DNA of 64,000 bases, taken from contig CP154956.1 of NCBI GenBank assembly GCA_039621445.1, forward strand, positions 65,488,257 to 65,552,256. The letters run 5' to 3'. Under the pieces are notes generated by a model. The model did no database searches and was not told the DNA's origin. It worked only from the letters and a program-made list of their open reading frames with translations. The DNA is from Euglena gracilis. Taxonomy: Eukaryota > Euglenida > Euglenophyceae > Euglenales. The translations under genes were made by a program, and so were the position numbers. Numbering within the stretch: position 1 is the stretch's first letter; every line of letters starts with the position of its first letter. This document shows, one piece after another, positions 1-12,745 of the stretch.

Positions 1-1300
1 TAAAAACTTTTTTCTTCATTCTCTTTTCCTGAAGCGGATTGAGGGTGAAAAAATTAAAATAAAAATACTCTTCTTATGGGCATTAGCACATTTGGTGGGA
101 CCCGGCGACACCCCACCACCCATCGGGCTTCCGGGATTCCCGTTCCATCCTGTGGGGGGACATCAGGCACCCTTCGGCACCCTGTTGCAGTGCCCTCGAT
201 CATTCCTTGTTTTCCAGGGCCAATGGAAAAAAATCCACCTGGAAGGTACAAAAAAAAACTGGTCGAAATGCATGGCCACCTGGTGCCGGGGCCAATCCTG
301 GACAATCCAGACCCCCCCCATGGGGGTCTGGAGCCAAAACTAGTCAGTCACCCCCTCCATAGCTGGCGTTCTTTTTTAACCGTCTTTTTTACAAAAAAAA
401 AACGGGCGAAAAAAAACGTCCCAAGAAACATAGAAAAAAAACGACACCTGGTCTGCAGTCAGCATAATCCTCGCCTCTCTTGTTGAGGAAAGCACGGTGG
501 TCATCACAATTCAGTAACTCATAATTCAAACCAACTTTTTCAGTTTCAATCCAGCATGCTTCCAAAATGATGATCAAGCGCTTTGTGCTGCAATAAGGCA
601 CGGCGCATTGCCAGTGGACCGGATCTCAATTACAAATATTCTCCAGATACTTTGGGAAACATTTTCCCACCTCAAAAATCACCTCGGTGAATGGCAGAGT
701 TGAAAATGTGGGGGGTTGACCAGGGGGGGGGGGAACCCCCCACCTAAACAGTGGAGCGGTCCACGTGACCGATTTTCGGCCCGGTGCAAATTGCCGTTCG
801 AAAATTTTTGACCCCCCCCAAAAACGGCTAAAAATGCAGCTTAGGACACTTTTGGGGGAAAAAAATTTTTGGGGAAAAATTGTTTAAAATGTAAAAAAGA
901 TTTGGCACAACACGCTGGAAGGAAAATTTTGACCTTTTGGGGGGTCCTGGGTAAGCCACCCCCTAATAAGTGCGCAATGCCCAAATTGTGCGCAGTGCCC
1001 GAATAAATGCGCACCCCCCAAGGTCTGAAACTACCTCCTTAAAAAATGCGCATCACTGTCATACCTCAGGTCGGAAAGCACACACAATTCTCAGAAATGT
1101 CTTTCTCAGACCACCATTTCCATTGTCCAAGCCCAAATTCGACTCATAATCACTTGACTCATTGCTTGGCATCACAAGAAGGGGAGAAAATGAAAAAAAG
1201 AGAGGTGGAAAATCAAGTATTTTGTGCATTGCCCTAATAAGTGCGCAGTTCCCTAATAAGTGCGCACCCCTTGGGGGTCCGAAACTACGTCCTTAAAATG
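1..1300. other. Gene-free stretch with G/C homopolymer runs
   Basis: No open frame here resembles a protein. The stretch holds several runs of seven to ten C or G (for example near 720-745 and 810-820) and short direct repeats such as the 'taataagtgcgca' phrase near 965-1010 and 1230-1265. I see nothing else. Confidence 0.6.
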
Positions 1301-1304
1301 TGCG

Positions 1305-2135
1305 TACTCAGAATCACCGTTGGGAAATTTTGGCTGGACCCCCCCTGTTTTTTCAGAATTACGGTTGAGAAATTTTCGTTGCACCCCCACTGGGTTTTTT
1401 CAGAACCACGGTTGGGGAAATTTTGGCTGGACCCCGCCTGGGGTTATCAGAATCACGGTTGGGAAATTTTTGGCTGGACCCCCCCGAGTTTTTTCAGAAA
1501 TTACTGTTGGGATATTTTTTCCCCCTCAGTGTTTTGAGAATCACAGCAGGGAAATTTAGGCTGGACCCCGTGTATTTTATTCAGAATTGCGGTTTTGAAA
1601 TGTTGGACCCCCCTGGGTTTTTTTCAGAATCACTGTGGGGAAATTTTGGCTGGACCTCCCCCCATTATTTTTCAGAACCACGGTTGGGGAAATTTTGGCT
1701 GGAACCCCCTGGGCTTTTCAGAATCGTGCTTGGGAAAATTTTTGTTGAACCCCCTAAGATTTTTCAGAATCACGGTCGGAAAATATTGGCTGGACCTCCC
1801 ATGGTTTTTTTCAGAATCATGGTTGTAAGTTTTTCTGGACCCCCCCTGGGTGTTTTTCAGAATTACTGTTGGGATATTTTGTTGACCCCCCTTGGTGTTT
1901 TCAGAATTACCGTTGGGAAATTTAGGCTGGAGCCCCCAGGGTTGGGTTTTTTTCAGAATTGCAGTTTGGAAATATTAGCTGGACCCCTGGGCTTTTTCAG
2001 AATTGCGGTTGGAAATTTTGGCTGGATCCTCCTGGGTTTTTTCAGAATCACGGTGGGGAAATTTTGGCTTGGCCCCCCCTCTGGATTTTCTCAGAATCAC
2101 CGTTGTGAAATTTTGCTGGACCTCCCCTGAGTTTG
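1305..2135 (+). repeat. Minisatellite A, about 47-bp unit, 17-18 copies
   Basis: The unit reads roughly 'ttcagaattacggttggg' followed by 'aaattttggctggacccccc'. It repeats with variation in copy length (about 42-50 bp), so long frames remain open and give false proteins made of repeated 'FRITVGKFWLDPPG'. The same unit recurs near 2585-2755, on the opposite strand at 4185-4535, and at 12250-12745, so this is a dispersed family rather than one local array. Confidence 0.9.
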
Positions 2136-4184
2136 TTTAGATGAGGGGTTGGCTAGACCCCCTATGGGTTTGTTCCAAAGAGACCCCCCCTTGGGTTCTG
2201 TCCAAAGTGCCGGTTGGTTTTTTCAACCCCGAGTGGGATCCAAAAGAACGATTGGATTCTTTCCAAAGGACCCATGCACCCCCCCCATCCGCATTTGAAT
2301 ATCATACAATTGAAATGTGGTTCGTGTGGTGACTCTTGGGGTAACCTGATTGGGGGGGGTCACCCCCCAAAGTCGGTACGAACCCCCCCAAACCCGTACG
2401 CCCTCCTTACAGCGAACCCTGGGGTTGGCTGGCTAATCCAACCAAGATTGGACCCCTTGACAGCTGGTTATCTCTAAATCTTTAGAGGGAAGCTCACCAC
2501 AGAGGAAAGGAAAGGGTGTCCGGCATTGCCCCTTGGCAATGAGAACCCTGGATTATCATTGCGACTATGCCCAGAACGCCTTGGTTGGAAAATTAAGCTG
2601 GACCCCCTGGGTTTTTTCCAGAATTGCGGTTTGTGATTTTGTAGGACCCCTCCCCGGTTTTTTTTTCTTTCAGAATTACGGTTGAGAAATTTTTTGTTGC
2701 ACCCCTGCTGAATTTTTCAGAATTACGGTTGGGAAATTTTGGCTGGACCCCCATGGCCTTTTGCTATCACGATGGGACCTCCTCCCAGGGAGTGGGGTGC
2801 ACCATGGGTCAGGTTTTTGCCCAGCCGAAGGCCAGGCCGGAAAATTGTTTCAGCATTTTCGGCCGATTTTGGCTGGATTTCAGGTGGGTGGGTGTGTGGC
2901 TGGTTGACACCCCTGGGGGGGGGGGGCGTTGTGGGTGGGTGGGTGGTTGGGTGGGTGGTTTGGGCCCGGGAAAAAGTCCCCCCCCCGGGGGTCACTAAGT
3001 GCATCTGTGAGGAGTACCCTGATGATGGGGCCCCAGGAAATAATGATTGCCAAAATATTTTGAGGGAGTATGAAACTTCAGTGTCCACTAGACAATTTGC
3101 CCTGACATTCTGTCTATTCTGTCCATCCATTCTGACATTTGACATGCTGTCCCTTATTTTATTATCTCCAGAAAGGAGGGGAAATAGACAAAAGAAATAC
3201 TTATGCTTTTGATACTTTTGGTGACTTTTGAGATTCAGGAATTTTCCAACTTTGGGCATTTTTGGTGATTTTGGGCTGACTTTTTTGGCGAAAAAACATA
3301 GGCCGAGTGTCCGCCCCCCCCCCCTCAAATAACAATAAATAACAAAATCCCTTGTGTTGGCAACATAGGGGGCCAACACACCCTTTCCCTCCACCTCACC
3401 GACCATCGCCACACAATTTTAACCCCCCCCCGTTTTCGGACTCCCTCGCCACGCTATGTTAGGCCAACCTGTCAAAATCCTCGACAAAATCATCCACAAA
3501 AAGGACTAGCCCCCCAAGCTAGTTGCCAATACGTTGCCAACACATTTTATTATTTCAGTCAAGAAGGGGCGTATGTCAAAAAAAAAAAGGCCGGATAAGT
3601 TTGCCGACTAGTTCAGAGATAAGACCATGGGGCCAAAGGATGCGCCATGAGAAAGATCCCTGCTCGAAGTGCGTACAGTGCATTTTTGTTGGTACCTGGT
3701 TTCAGTTACCTGAAGTTCTCCTCCTTTATGCCTTTTGAAAAGGCGTTGGACCACAAAAATATTATTTTTGTATTTTTTTGAAATGGATGATTTTATCCCC
3801 AAATTTACCCAAAGACGAAAAAGCTTGCTTTTTTCGGAGGAAGTTTTTTGTTGCAAATTCAATCATTTTCGAAGTTTTGGCCCGCCAGGCTGGAAAAGTA
3901 GCAGAGAAAACTCTCATTTGCTGCCAACCCCCCCCCCCCGGGGGGGGTGAATGCAAAAAACATTCGGTCTCGAGTGGGGGGGGACTATTAGTCGGTGGAC
4001 TGGTCGACCGACTGATGCTCATTTGCCTTGCTTTGGCCCAGATTTTCATAAAACACATTCTCACAGCCTACAAACTTGTCAAACACGTTCCTTTTGTTTC
4101 CGAACTGTCCGAAGGCCCCAAAATAATAAAATCCCTTGTGTTACCGAAAGAACCCAACCGTTATTTTGAACCCAACTTCAGGGC
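2136..4184. other. Gene-free stretch with repeat fragments
   Basis: No convincing coding frame. It contains a short piece of minisatellite A (2585-2755), a G/T-rich tract (2885-2965), and one isolated copy (about 3318-3375) of the 'ctcaaataacaaaatccctt' unit that forms an array at 23686-24150. C and G runs are frequent. Confidence 0.6.
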
Positions 4185-4535
4185 GGGGGGGTTGGAAGAA
4201 CCAACCGGTATTTCCCATGATTCCGAACAATCCCAGTGGGGGTCCAGCAAATATTTCCCAACACTTCTGAAAGCACCCAGGCAGTCCAGCCAAAATTTTC
4301 CTGCCGTAATTATGGAAACCCATGTGAAAAAACCCGGCAGAAAAATATCCGGTGATTCAGAAAAGTCTCAGGGGGTCCGCCAAAATTCCCCAACTGTGAT
4401 TCTGAAAAACCCCAGGGGGGGGTCTAATCAAAATTTCACCAACCGTGATTCTGAAAAAACCGGGGGGTCCGGCCAGAATTTCCCAACAGTGATTCTGGTA
4501 AAAATTTATGGGGGGTCCAGCCAAAATGACCGGTC
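4185..4535 (-). repeat. Minisatellite A, inverted array
   Basis: Seven or so units of the minisatellite seen at 1305-2135 occur here in reverse-complement orientation ('ccaaccgtgattctgaaaaa' type phrases). The long frame through it (3778-4689) is open because the unit length is often a multiple of three; I do not consider it a gene. Confidence 0.8.
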
Positions 4536-6400
4536 CCCCTCACCCCCTCACCATATAAGACCCCACCTGGCTGGCCAATGGTCAGACCTATGGAGCATAA
4601 AGTGTTTGAGAGATGTGGTTGCCAGCCCGACCCAGTGGCGGCGGGCGGCCCAGCCCGGCCCGGCCTGGTGGTCTGGCAGTCCAAATTAGCACCGGAAAAA
4701 AGGGGATTAGAACCCCCCCCCTGCCCCTGGGTCGGTAATGAAAACTGCAGATTATTACCATGACCCCAGCAACGTTCCCGGAACTTTTTGTCAATTGCAA
4801 GCGACTCGATCCCGGCTTTCCAAATCACCTCCGTTTGACCCCAACTCCCCACCAGGCCCGAGTTCTTCACAGGAGCACCACGGTAATCACCGTTACTCCG
4901 AGGTACGGTGGGCAGGCAAATGCCTTGGTGGAGACAGAGTTCAAAATTCTCTTTCAATTCATCTTGGTTTGGACGATCTTGGTTTGGCTTTTACTCATCC
5001 ACAGCTGCTCTCTCAAGCTCAGGTGTGGCAAATACACCCTTTTTTGAAAAACCACAACTTGAAGTCAAAACGGTCAGAAACAGCCAGAACTGGCGAACCG
5101 TGGGCCAAAAACAGTCAGAAATAGCCAAAAGTGACCAAAAGTGCCAAAAGCGGCATAAAAGTGCCAAAAATCGCCCAAAAGTCGCCAAAAGCGCCCGAAG
5201 ACCAGCCAGAAGGAATCGAAAGCAGCCAAGGCAGCCAGAAATAGAAAAAAGGCAGGAACCCCCCAATATAAAGCCCCTCTGGCTTTATACTTGGGGGATT
5301 TCAGGGGGGGGGGCTTAATAGTTGGGGGGGACTTTATATTTGGGGTTGAAAATCAAACTTTGGGGGGGGGGGGGTGGCCTCTATAATCTTCAGTGGCCCT
5401 CAATTGTGGCCAAATACCAATTTTATGCCAAATTTTTGTTGTGTACCTATTTTCCCCAAAATGTGCAATTGTAATCCAAAATGGAGTGTTTCTGGTGAAA
5501 AAAATGTTCTATCAACCCATATTTTTGGAATTTTCCTGAATGGCACCACCGTCTTGCTCCAACATTGAATGAGGTGGGTGCTTCCTTATTTGGGGTGGAA
5601 TAATAAATAATAAAAATTCGATCCATGTCCGAAACTTCCCAAAGGCAAAATCCTAATTTATTCAGCTGACGTCATTAAAATGCGATGTCTCCCCCGGGGG
5701 TGTTTGGGACGTGAGGGGGATGAAGGGGGATCAACGATGACGAGTGGCCATTTTGGGGTGCCGCGGTGCCTGGAGGGCGGCCACTTTGAGGGGGGGAGTG
5801 AGGGTAAAATCCTTTAGGATCCCCCAGGATGGACACTTTCTGCCAGCTAAGACTTGGAAAAATTTTCGCCTCGACACCACCGAGGAAAATGTTTCATTTT
5901 GCATGAAAATACCTCCACCCCCCCCCACTCTCAGAGGGGCACCCTCTGGGCGTCGTGGGACCCCAAAACGGCCACTCTGGGCAGGGGGACACTTTGTCAA
6001 ATTCTGGTCTTCAGCGCCTTTGGTGCTAAAAGAAAGTGGCCACTTTGAGAGCGGTATACCAAAACCTGCCCCAAAAAAATTGGCCACTTCAGGGGGTGAG
6101 GGTCAGCATTTTGTTGACCCAAAAATGCAAAAATGCCAAAAATTGACAAAAAATTTTTTGGTCTCGGGGGGAAATCAGGGCCAAAACGAGAGATCTTTTT
6201 CATATTCAAAATTTTACAAAAAATCCAAAATTTGCTGGCCAAAATGGGGAAAAAACACAAACAAAATTCAAATTTTGCCAAAATCGAAAAATGCGAAAAA
6301 AAATACCAGAAAAAACCATTTGCATTCCCCCCTTGCATACCCCTCCAGAAAAAAAATCAGAGTTGGACAGAGGTAGAGGTCAAAACCAGGGTTGAAGTTT
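4536..6400. other. Gene-free stretch, poly-G palindromes and a dispersed repeat
   Basis: At 5260-5350 short dyads (aatataaagcccc / ggctttatacttgggg) are bounded by G and C runs. The part at 5740-6110 ('ggccactttgagagcggtat' and neighbours) reappears inverted at about 22090-22310, so it is a dispersed repeat. No protein-like frame is visible. Confidence 0.55.
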
Positions 6401-6805
6401 TTTTGTTTTTTAAAAAAAACAAAAAACATGTTTTTTTTTAAAAAAACACATCAAAAACAAACTTTTTTTTGGAAAAAGCAAAATTTGACCTTTTTCCTTG
6501 CAAATTGGCCATTTTTTTTAGGAAAAAGTTCGAAAATCATTTTTTTGGCCATCAAAAAGTGACATATTTTAGATTTTTCATCCAAAAATGATGATGCGTC
6601 GCACATATGAAAGCCAGCACCCTTTACAGACCTTACAGATAAAAAATGAACTTTTTCCAAAAAAGCATTTCAAAAAAAATTTCTCCCAAACCCTCCATGA
6701 CGTTTTTTTTAAAAAAACATTTTTTTAAAAAACATGTTTTTTTGTTTCAAAAAAAACAAGCCGTCAACCTTGGTCAAAACCTCTATCTATCTATCTATCT
6801 ATCTG
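6400..6805. repeat. A/T foldback tract and CTAT microsatellite
   Basis: Runs of T followed by runs of A (for example 'ttttttttaaaaaaacaaaa' type dyads at 6405-6450 and 6705-6760) can fold back on themselves. A short (CTAT)n run lies at about 6781-6803. A similar A/T foldback tract occurs at 17590-18060. Confidence 0.7.
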
Positions 6806-7074
6806 CACCACCGTCCAAAAAGGGTCATAAAACGTCCCAAATGCCTCAAATTTCGCAAGTTTGCATTGAAATACATCCAAATGTTGTCCAGATGAGAGGT
6901 TTCTACACAAAAATTGACCGGCGCTACCAGATTCGGCAGGGGCGCCGGGACGCTCGCTTCGCTTGCATGGCGCTCCTGCTGAATCTGTTAGTGTCGGTCG
7001 ATTTTTCTGTAACCCATTGTGTCTGGGCCGGCACGCCTGTCTTGAATTTCATTCGACCGAACCGCCTGGACGGA

Positions 7075-7845
7075 AATATTGCCAAAAAAGTGGTTTTTGG
7101 CCCATTAACGGGCGCCTGAATGGAAATTGACTGACCTAAAACGGGCGCCTGAACGGAAATCGGCTGACCCAAACGGGCGCCTGAATGGAAATCGACTGGC
7201 CTAAACGGATTCCGATGTCATGGAAATTGACCAACCTGCGTTGTTCCATTTTGGGCATTTCTGGCAATATGTCGATTTCCCCAAATTCTTGACCAATGAA
7301 ACTGAAATTCCTAAAGACTGAATTTAGATGATCGGGATTGTATCCGTCTGTTTCTATACAGAAATTTGCTGATGTCAGTAGAATTTCAAGACACGTGTCG
7401 GGCCCAGAAAATAGGTTTAATGGTTGCCAAATCCCTCAATTGAAAGCTCCTCTTATCAGACGACCAGCGATGACAACTGTATCTGGCCAAACTGTGCAGA
7501 ATGCTTATTCTGAACTTCCAGGAAGGGACATCCTAAGTTCAGCCAGTTGTGATCATCTGACCGTAAAATTGTGTGGTCCAAAATGCTTCCAGAACCCCAT
7601 AGGACCAAAAATGTTGGAAAAAAGTGGAAATCCAAAATATCCAAAATTTCACCAAAAATTCCGATTCTGACCAGCAACAGATTTCAATGGAATGGAAATC
7701 AACTGGTTTAAACGGGCGCCTGAATGGAAATCGACTGACCGAAACAGGCGCCTGAATGAAAATTGACTGACCTGAACAAATTCAGCCCGAATTCCGTTTA
7801 AGTCAGTAGAAATTCAAGACAGGCGTCGGGCTCAGAAAATAGGTT
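7075..7845 (+). repeat. Dispersed ~33-bp repeat around 'gggcgcctgaatggaaat'
   Basis: Three or four units at 7085-7235 and two to three more at 7700-7775 share the phrase 'acgggcgcctgaatggaaat' followed by 'cgactg(a/g)cc'. They bracket about 450 bp of non-repetitive sequence (7240-7690). Phrases such as 'aattcaagacaggcgtcggg' at 7807 are matched in inverted form near 7035-7055, so the block may be the remains of an inverted-repeat element. I find no gene in it. Confidence 0.6.
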
Positions 7846-9479
7846 TTAAAAGCTGTCATCAGAGATATGTGACAAAAAGTGGCCAATTCCTCAATTTTGT
7901 CACAGAAATTGCCTTTGTTCGGCACAAATTTGTCTTTGTTGAGCCACTTTCCTTTTTAGCTTTTGACAAAGAGGTATTGAGGGACAGAAGGGGTTGGTAG
8001 CTTATGGAGATGAGGCAGCAGACTTTGGACCCCCTCCCCCCCCTGTGGTGGAGTTCACCATTTGAAACTTCACTGGGGGTCACGGACCCCCCTCCCTCCC
8101 CCCCTGCCTAACCCACCAATGAACTTCACCGGTGAAATTCACCACAAGAGCACTTTTTGGGTCAAAAATGGCCAAAAATTGCCAAAAATACTATTTTGGC
8201 ACCTTTTCAGAAATTTTGATAAAAATCCATGAGCCATCAACCTCAAAATGACCATTTTGGGAGGAAAAAAGAGCAAAATTCCACTCCCAACCATCAAAAG
8301 AGTGAATTCACTGGGCCAAGGTACCCCCCTGCCCCCCAGTGAATGTTCACCAGTGAACTTCACTTCGTTGTTTTTGTGTTCAAAAATAGAAAACCTAAAA
8401 ATATTTGGGGGGGGGCATGGAAGCCAATTTGGGGGGGGGGGCTCGAGGACTCCTACCCCCAATTCTTTTCCTGTGTAAAAACGGTCATTTTTTTGTAAAT
8501 TAGCCAATTAGGGGGGGGGGGCAAGAACAAGGGGGTGAGGGCACACTGGTTTTCCTGATGAAAAAGGGGGATCAGAACACGAAAACTGCGTCCCCCCCCC
8601 TCGCTTTCCCAACCCGAAAAATCACCAAAGAACCAACTTTTTTCGCGTTTGTCCAAAAAAAAAAACGAGTTCAGGCGAGTTCTCGCCTGCATTGAGGGGA
8701 GTTCTCACCTGCATTGAGGCGAAAGCATTACCCCCCCATAATTGACCCCCCCCCATAATTGAGAAAAAGGGGGCTGTTTCATTCTTATGGGGGGGGAGGT
8801 GATATGCACCTCACAACGCAAGCCGACTTGATTGATGACCGCAAGAAAGGTGCTGGCTTGTATGGGAATCTCGGAGGGAGGTGGGGGCACCCCCCCTCCC
8901 ACTTCCAGTTTTCGCTCACCCCCCCCCCTACTTCACTAATGACCGGGCTCCTTCAGACCCCTAAGAGGCAATTGGGGGGGGGGGGGCGGCGCTGAGCTCT
9001 TATCCCTTTATGGATGAGAGCGAAGCTTACCACTGGGGAAAAGGGGGGGTCGAACCACCCCCGCCCCCTTCCCCCCGCCCCGGGTCAGGGTCACCAGGAG
9101 AACCGGCTGATTATCACCATGATCCCGGCCCCGTTTCCGGAATTTTTTTTTCAGTCGCGAGTGACTGGATTTCTAGTTTCCAAATCACCTCTATTTAACC
9201 CCCAACTCCACGCCAGGCCCGAGTTATTCACGCGCGAAGGGGTCTAAACTGGGTTGGATTGGACCGCCCCCCCCCCCTTCCGACTCTGCCATTTCGCCGG
9301 GGTTCAAAAATCGGTCAAAATCAATTTTTCGAAAATATATTGAGAAACCGTACATTATTTTCGGAAATGTCGGTCTGATGCACCCCCGGAGGCCCTCCAT
9401 CACGCCCCGTTCGCCGTTTTGGCCACCGACACGCCTGGCCTGTGTTCCGGCGCGCTTCAGCCACCCAAAACGGCCAATT
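7846..9479. other. Gene-free stretch with poly-G/C runs
   Basis: Dominated by G and C runs of eight to thirteen bases. A copy of the 'cgggctccttcagacc' short palindromic repeat (see 20536-21275) lies at about 8905-8990. No frame resembles a protein. Confidence 0.55.
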
Positions 9480-9985
9480 TTGGGGTGTGATTTTTCCAAA
9501 ATATCTGGACGATGAAGCAAAATCAAAGAAAATGTCCAGAAAGCAAAAACGAAGCCCTTGGAATGCCCTATCCAACCATGGTTTACTTTTCTCCTAACTC
9601 TACGTGAAACCCGAGTTATGGCCATTTTTCGGCCAATTTTGGACCATTTCAGGGGTCATTTCAGGGGGCTGTTTCCGGGGCCAAAAAATCGATGTTTCCA
9701 AAATATCTCGGAAATGAAGCAAAATCAAAGGAAATGTCCGGAGACCTAAAATGAAGCCCTTGGAACGCCCTATCTAATGGTATTTTGATTTCCCCGTAAC
9801 TCCCCGACTTGCCCGAAATGGTCGATTTACGGCCCAAAACAACGCGGCAGGCTTGCGACTTCGCCGTTTTGGCCGTTTTTTTTTGGTGAAAAATCAATTT
9901 TTCTAAAATTGCTCAAAAATGGTGAGGAATCAAAGGAAATGTCCGGAGACCTAAATTGAAGCCCTTAAAATACCCTGTCTAACAG
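9480..9985 (+). repeat. Tandem repeat, period about 190-200 bp, three copies
   Basis: Three units share 'aaaatatctcggaaatgaag', 'caaaatcaaaggaaatgtcc' and 'aagcccttggaacgccctat', starting near 9498, 9692 and 9895. They are diverged by substitutions and small indels. Non-coding. Confidence 0.75.
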
Positions 9986-11459
9986 TTTGGCCAATGCAAT
10001 TACCATGCCCCCCCGATGGTGCCCCCCCCCTCCGATGGAGGCTAGGCACAGTGTGGGGGGGGGGGCTGAGGGGGGGGGCGAGCGGCCGCGCGGGCGGCCG
10101 CGCGGGGGGGGGGGGGGGGGGGGGGAGGGGGGTCCGAGGGCGGCCGCGCAGCCCATTTTCGGGTCCAAAAAGTGGTCATTTTTGGCCATTTTTGGGCCAT
10201 TTTTGCTCACGGTGGACCACCCCCCCCCGGGGGACTGACCCCCTCGGCACAACAAAATGAGGTCAAAAAAATTTCGGCGCCTTAAAATTTTTTTCCCGGA
10301 CCCAAATGGGGGGGGGGGCAAACAAGGGGAGGGGGGTAGTGGTAGTCTCCCATACCCAGCCCAACGACAGGGCGGGCATGGGACACCATCGGGGAGGGGG
10401 GCACTGTCGGGGGGTCAATAAAATTCCTTTAGGACCGGCCGGCCGGGTCTTGTGGCAGGGGTATGGGACACTATCGGCTAGGCGCGCCGCTCGGGGGGGT
10501 CCGGGACCCCTCCCCTCCCCCCCCCTCGAGCAGCCCCCTCCCCCCACCGTGCCTAGCATAGCCAAGAAAAAGGCATTTTTTGTGGCGGACAGCCGGAATT
10601 TCCCAAAGGGAAATCCATTGGTATGGTTCGGCATACCGTGCCGAGGGGGTTGGCTGACCAGGGGGTCCCCATTTTGCCGTGCCGAGGGGGTCCGACCACC
10701 AGGGGGGGGGGGGGGCTGCCGAACCTCTGGGCGGGGCATGGTAGGGGAGGGAGTGCTGGAAGATTTTTTTTGCCCCTGCAGAGGGGCGACGGCAGTACAG
10801 TTGGGGTTCTTTGGGGACCCCCCCCCTATACAGTTGGGATTTTCGGGACCCCCCCCCCTTGGTGCCGAGACAGATGAAAATTTTGACACCAAAAATGGCC
10901 TTTTTAGACCAAAAAAAGCCTTAAATTTTTTTTCCGGCGCCTTTGGCGCCGGTTTTTGGCCGATTTTTGAGGGGGGGTTGGCAGTACAGTAGGACCCCCC
11001 CCCCCGGTGTTGAGACAGTACAGCAAAAAGTGCCAAAAATGCAAAAAAAAAATCAGACCTCGGGACCCCCCTGCCAACGCCCCAGAGGAGGGGGAGGGGG
11101 GGGACCCCCTTCCGAAACTAGGGTGGACCCCAAACCACCTTCCCCCCCCCCCAGTGGGGTGACCCCCCCTGCCACCATCCTCATGTTTGCACTGGGGGCG
11201 GGGGGTCCAGGGGGGGCCGTGGCTGGCAGCTGGAACTGGCAAATGCAAAGCATACTTGTCTTTCTCGTACTTGTTGCGAGGAACCCTTGGCGCTTTTCTC
11301 GCACCGATCTTGGATGGCAGGTCAATATTTTTGTCAGAATTCCAAAAAATTTGTGCCATAGGGGCTGCAAAAGGACATAGGGTCAGCACGCCATGGCGAG
11401 ACCGCCGTCCGGGGGTGGCCGGTGACATGGGGGTGATGAAGCAGGGCTGGATGGAGCTA
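9986..11459. other. Gene-free stretch containing the longest G run
   Basis: A run of 22 G lies at 10104-10125, next to 'ggccgcgcgggcggccgcgc'. The part at 10576-10745 ('gtggcggacagccggaattt', 'gccgaggggg') recurs at 48715-48840 and 49095-49250, so it is a dispersed repeat. The long frames here on both strands owe their length to G/C richness. Confidence 0.6.
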
Positions 11460-11850
11460 GTTGTGGAGGTCAAAACCTCCACCTCTATCTACCCTAGCAT
11501 ATCGCCGCACCAGTCCTCCAAATGGCATTGTTCCGAGCAGCGAGACACAATTCCCAAAGTTTTGTCTCCTATTCAATGTCGCCTCCGTTCGTTGGCGACA
11601 AGTGCTCATCGAACGTGCAACAGAACTTGGTGTGTTGCAAGACAAAGCCTCTTTGAATCACAAAGGATGAACCTTTTGGTTCCTGATTTTTCCTTGGGAC
11701 AACGTCCTGAGGCGTTTCACTGTTTTGTCGTTGGTAACTTTGTGTTCGGAGAGGAAGAGGGCCGCCGGTTTGCTGACTTGATTCAAGAAACAATGAAAAA
11801 TTTGAAGGGAAACCAAAAAACATCAGCAAACCAAACCATCACCAAAGGGT
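11460..11850 (+). pseudogene. Unknown coding-like fragment, paralogue of 14000-14560
   Basis: Composition changes to balanced, homopolymer-poor sequence. Parts of different frames (for example 'FCLLFNVASVRWR' and 'ETMKNLKGNQK') match the translation of the minus strand at 14000-14560 ('FCAFFNVACKRSR', 'GTMKNLQGKQG'), and the DNA is alignable. The conserved phrases fall in different frames, so this is probably a broken copy of an unidentified gene or transposon ORF. I do not recognise the family. Confidence 0.4.
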
Positions 11851-11943
11851 GATGGAGCATCCGAACGCAAAGTTATGCGCGGTGAGGGCGTTGAAGCGGC
11901 AACTCCGGACCCTGGCCAAGCCGCTCTCCTTTTTTGATACGAA

Positions 11944-12065
11944 AACTGTGTCCAGAACGCCGGTTCGGGCGTGAAGCCGTGTTCCAGAACGCCGGTTCGG
12001 GCGGCAGCCCGAACCGGCGTTCTGGAACACGGCTTCACGCCCGAACCGGCGTTCTGGACACAGTT
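11944..12065. repeat. Perfect 59-bp inverted repeat with a 4-nt loop
   Basis: Arms 11944-12002 and 12007-12065 are reverse complements as far as I can check, separated by the loop ggca. Each arm contains two copies of the phrase 'ccagaacgccggttcgggc'. The surrounding ~250 bp (11936-12240) recur at 17326-17560, where the hairpin is imperfect. Such a structure could extrude as a cruciform and may be the core of a foldback transposon. Confidence 0.9.
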
Positions 12066-12249
12066 GTTGAAACCGTGGATTAGGGGCTCTGGCTTCACGC
12101 CCGAACCGGCGTTCAAGGAATAAAGGCCAATTTCGCCCTAAATACCCAGTTTCTGAACATTTTTGGGCATTTTTGGGATCCTTTGGGCTCATGGCCATGT
12201 CGATCGGCCGATTGAAGTTTTCATCCGTCTGATGCCAGGTTACCCATCA

Positions 12250-12745
12250 ATTGAAAGGTTTTTTTTTCAGAATTACGATTTGGAAAAAAATTTTGGTTGG
12301 ACCACCCCTAGGTTTTTTCAGAATCACGATTGAGAAATTTTGGCTGGACCCCCACCCAGATTTTTTCAGATTTGCAATGCCGAATTTTCGGTTGGACCCC
12401 GCTGGTTTTTTTTTCCAGAATTATGGTTGGGATTTGATCCCCCCTTTTTTCAGAATTCCGGTTCAGAGATTTTGGCTGGGTTTCTTCACAAACACGGTTG
12501 AAAAAAAATTGGCTGGAGCCCCCCCTAGGGTTTTTCAGAAGTACGGTTGGGAAATTTTGGCTGGACCCCCCCCCCCCGGGAATTTTTCAAAATTGTTGGG
12601 AAATGTTAATTACAGTTGGGAAATTTTGGCCCCCTGGGTGTTTTCAAAATTGGTTGGACCCTCCCCTGGGTTTTTCAGAATTATGGTTAGGAAATTTTAG
12701 CTGGACCCGTTGGGTTTTTTCAGAATTACGATTTTTGGACCCTTT
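12250..12745 (+). repeat. Minisatellite A, second direct array
   Basis: About ten units of the family described at 1305-2135 ('cagaattacggttgggaaat', 'tttggctggacccccc'), more degenerate. It runs directly into the tandem duplication that follows. Confidence 0.85.

Noticed and set aside
1423-2130. 235-residue open frame with repeated 'FRITVGKFWLDPPG'
   Set aside because: It is the translation of minisatellite A; the same array in other frames and on the other strand is equally open, and unit lengths vary freely.
10263-11036. 257-residue minus-strand and 228-residue plus-strand overlapping frames
   Set aside because: Length is explained by G/C homopolymers (Pro and Gly runs) with few stop codons; no start context or domain.
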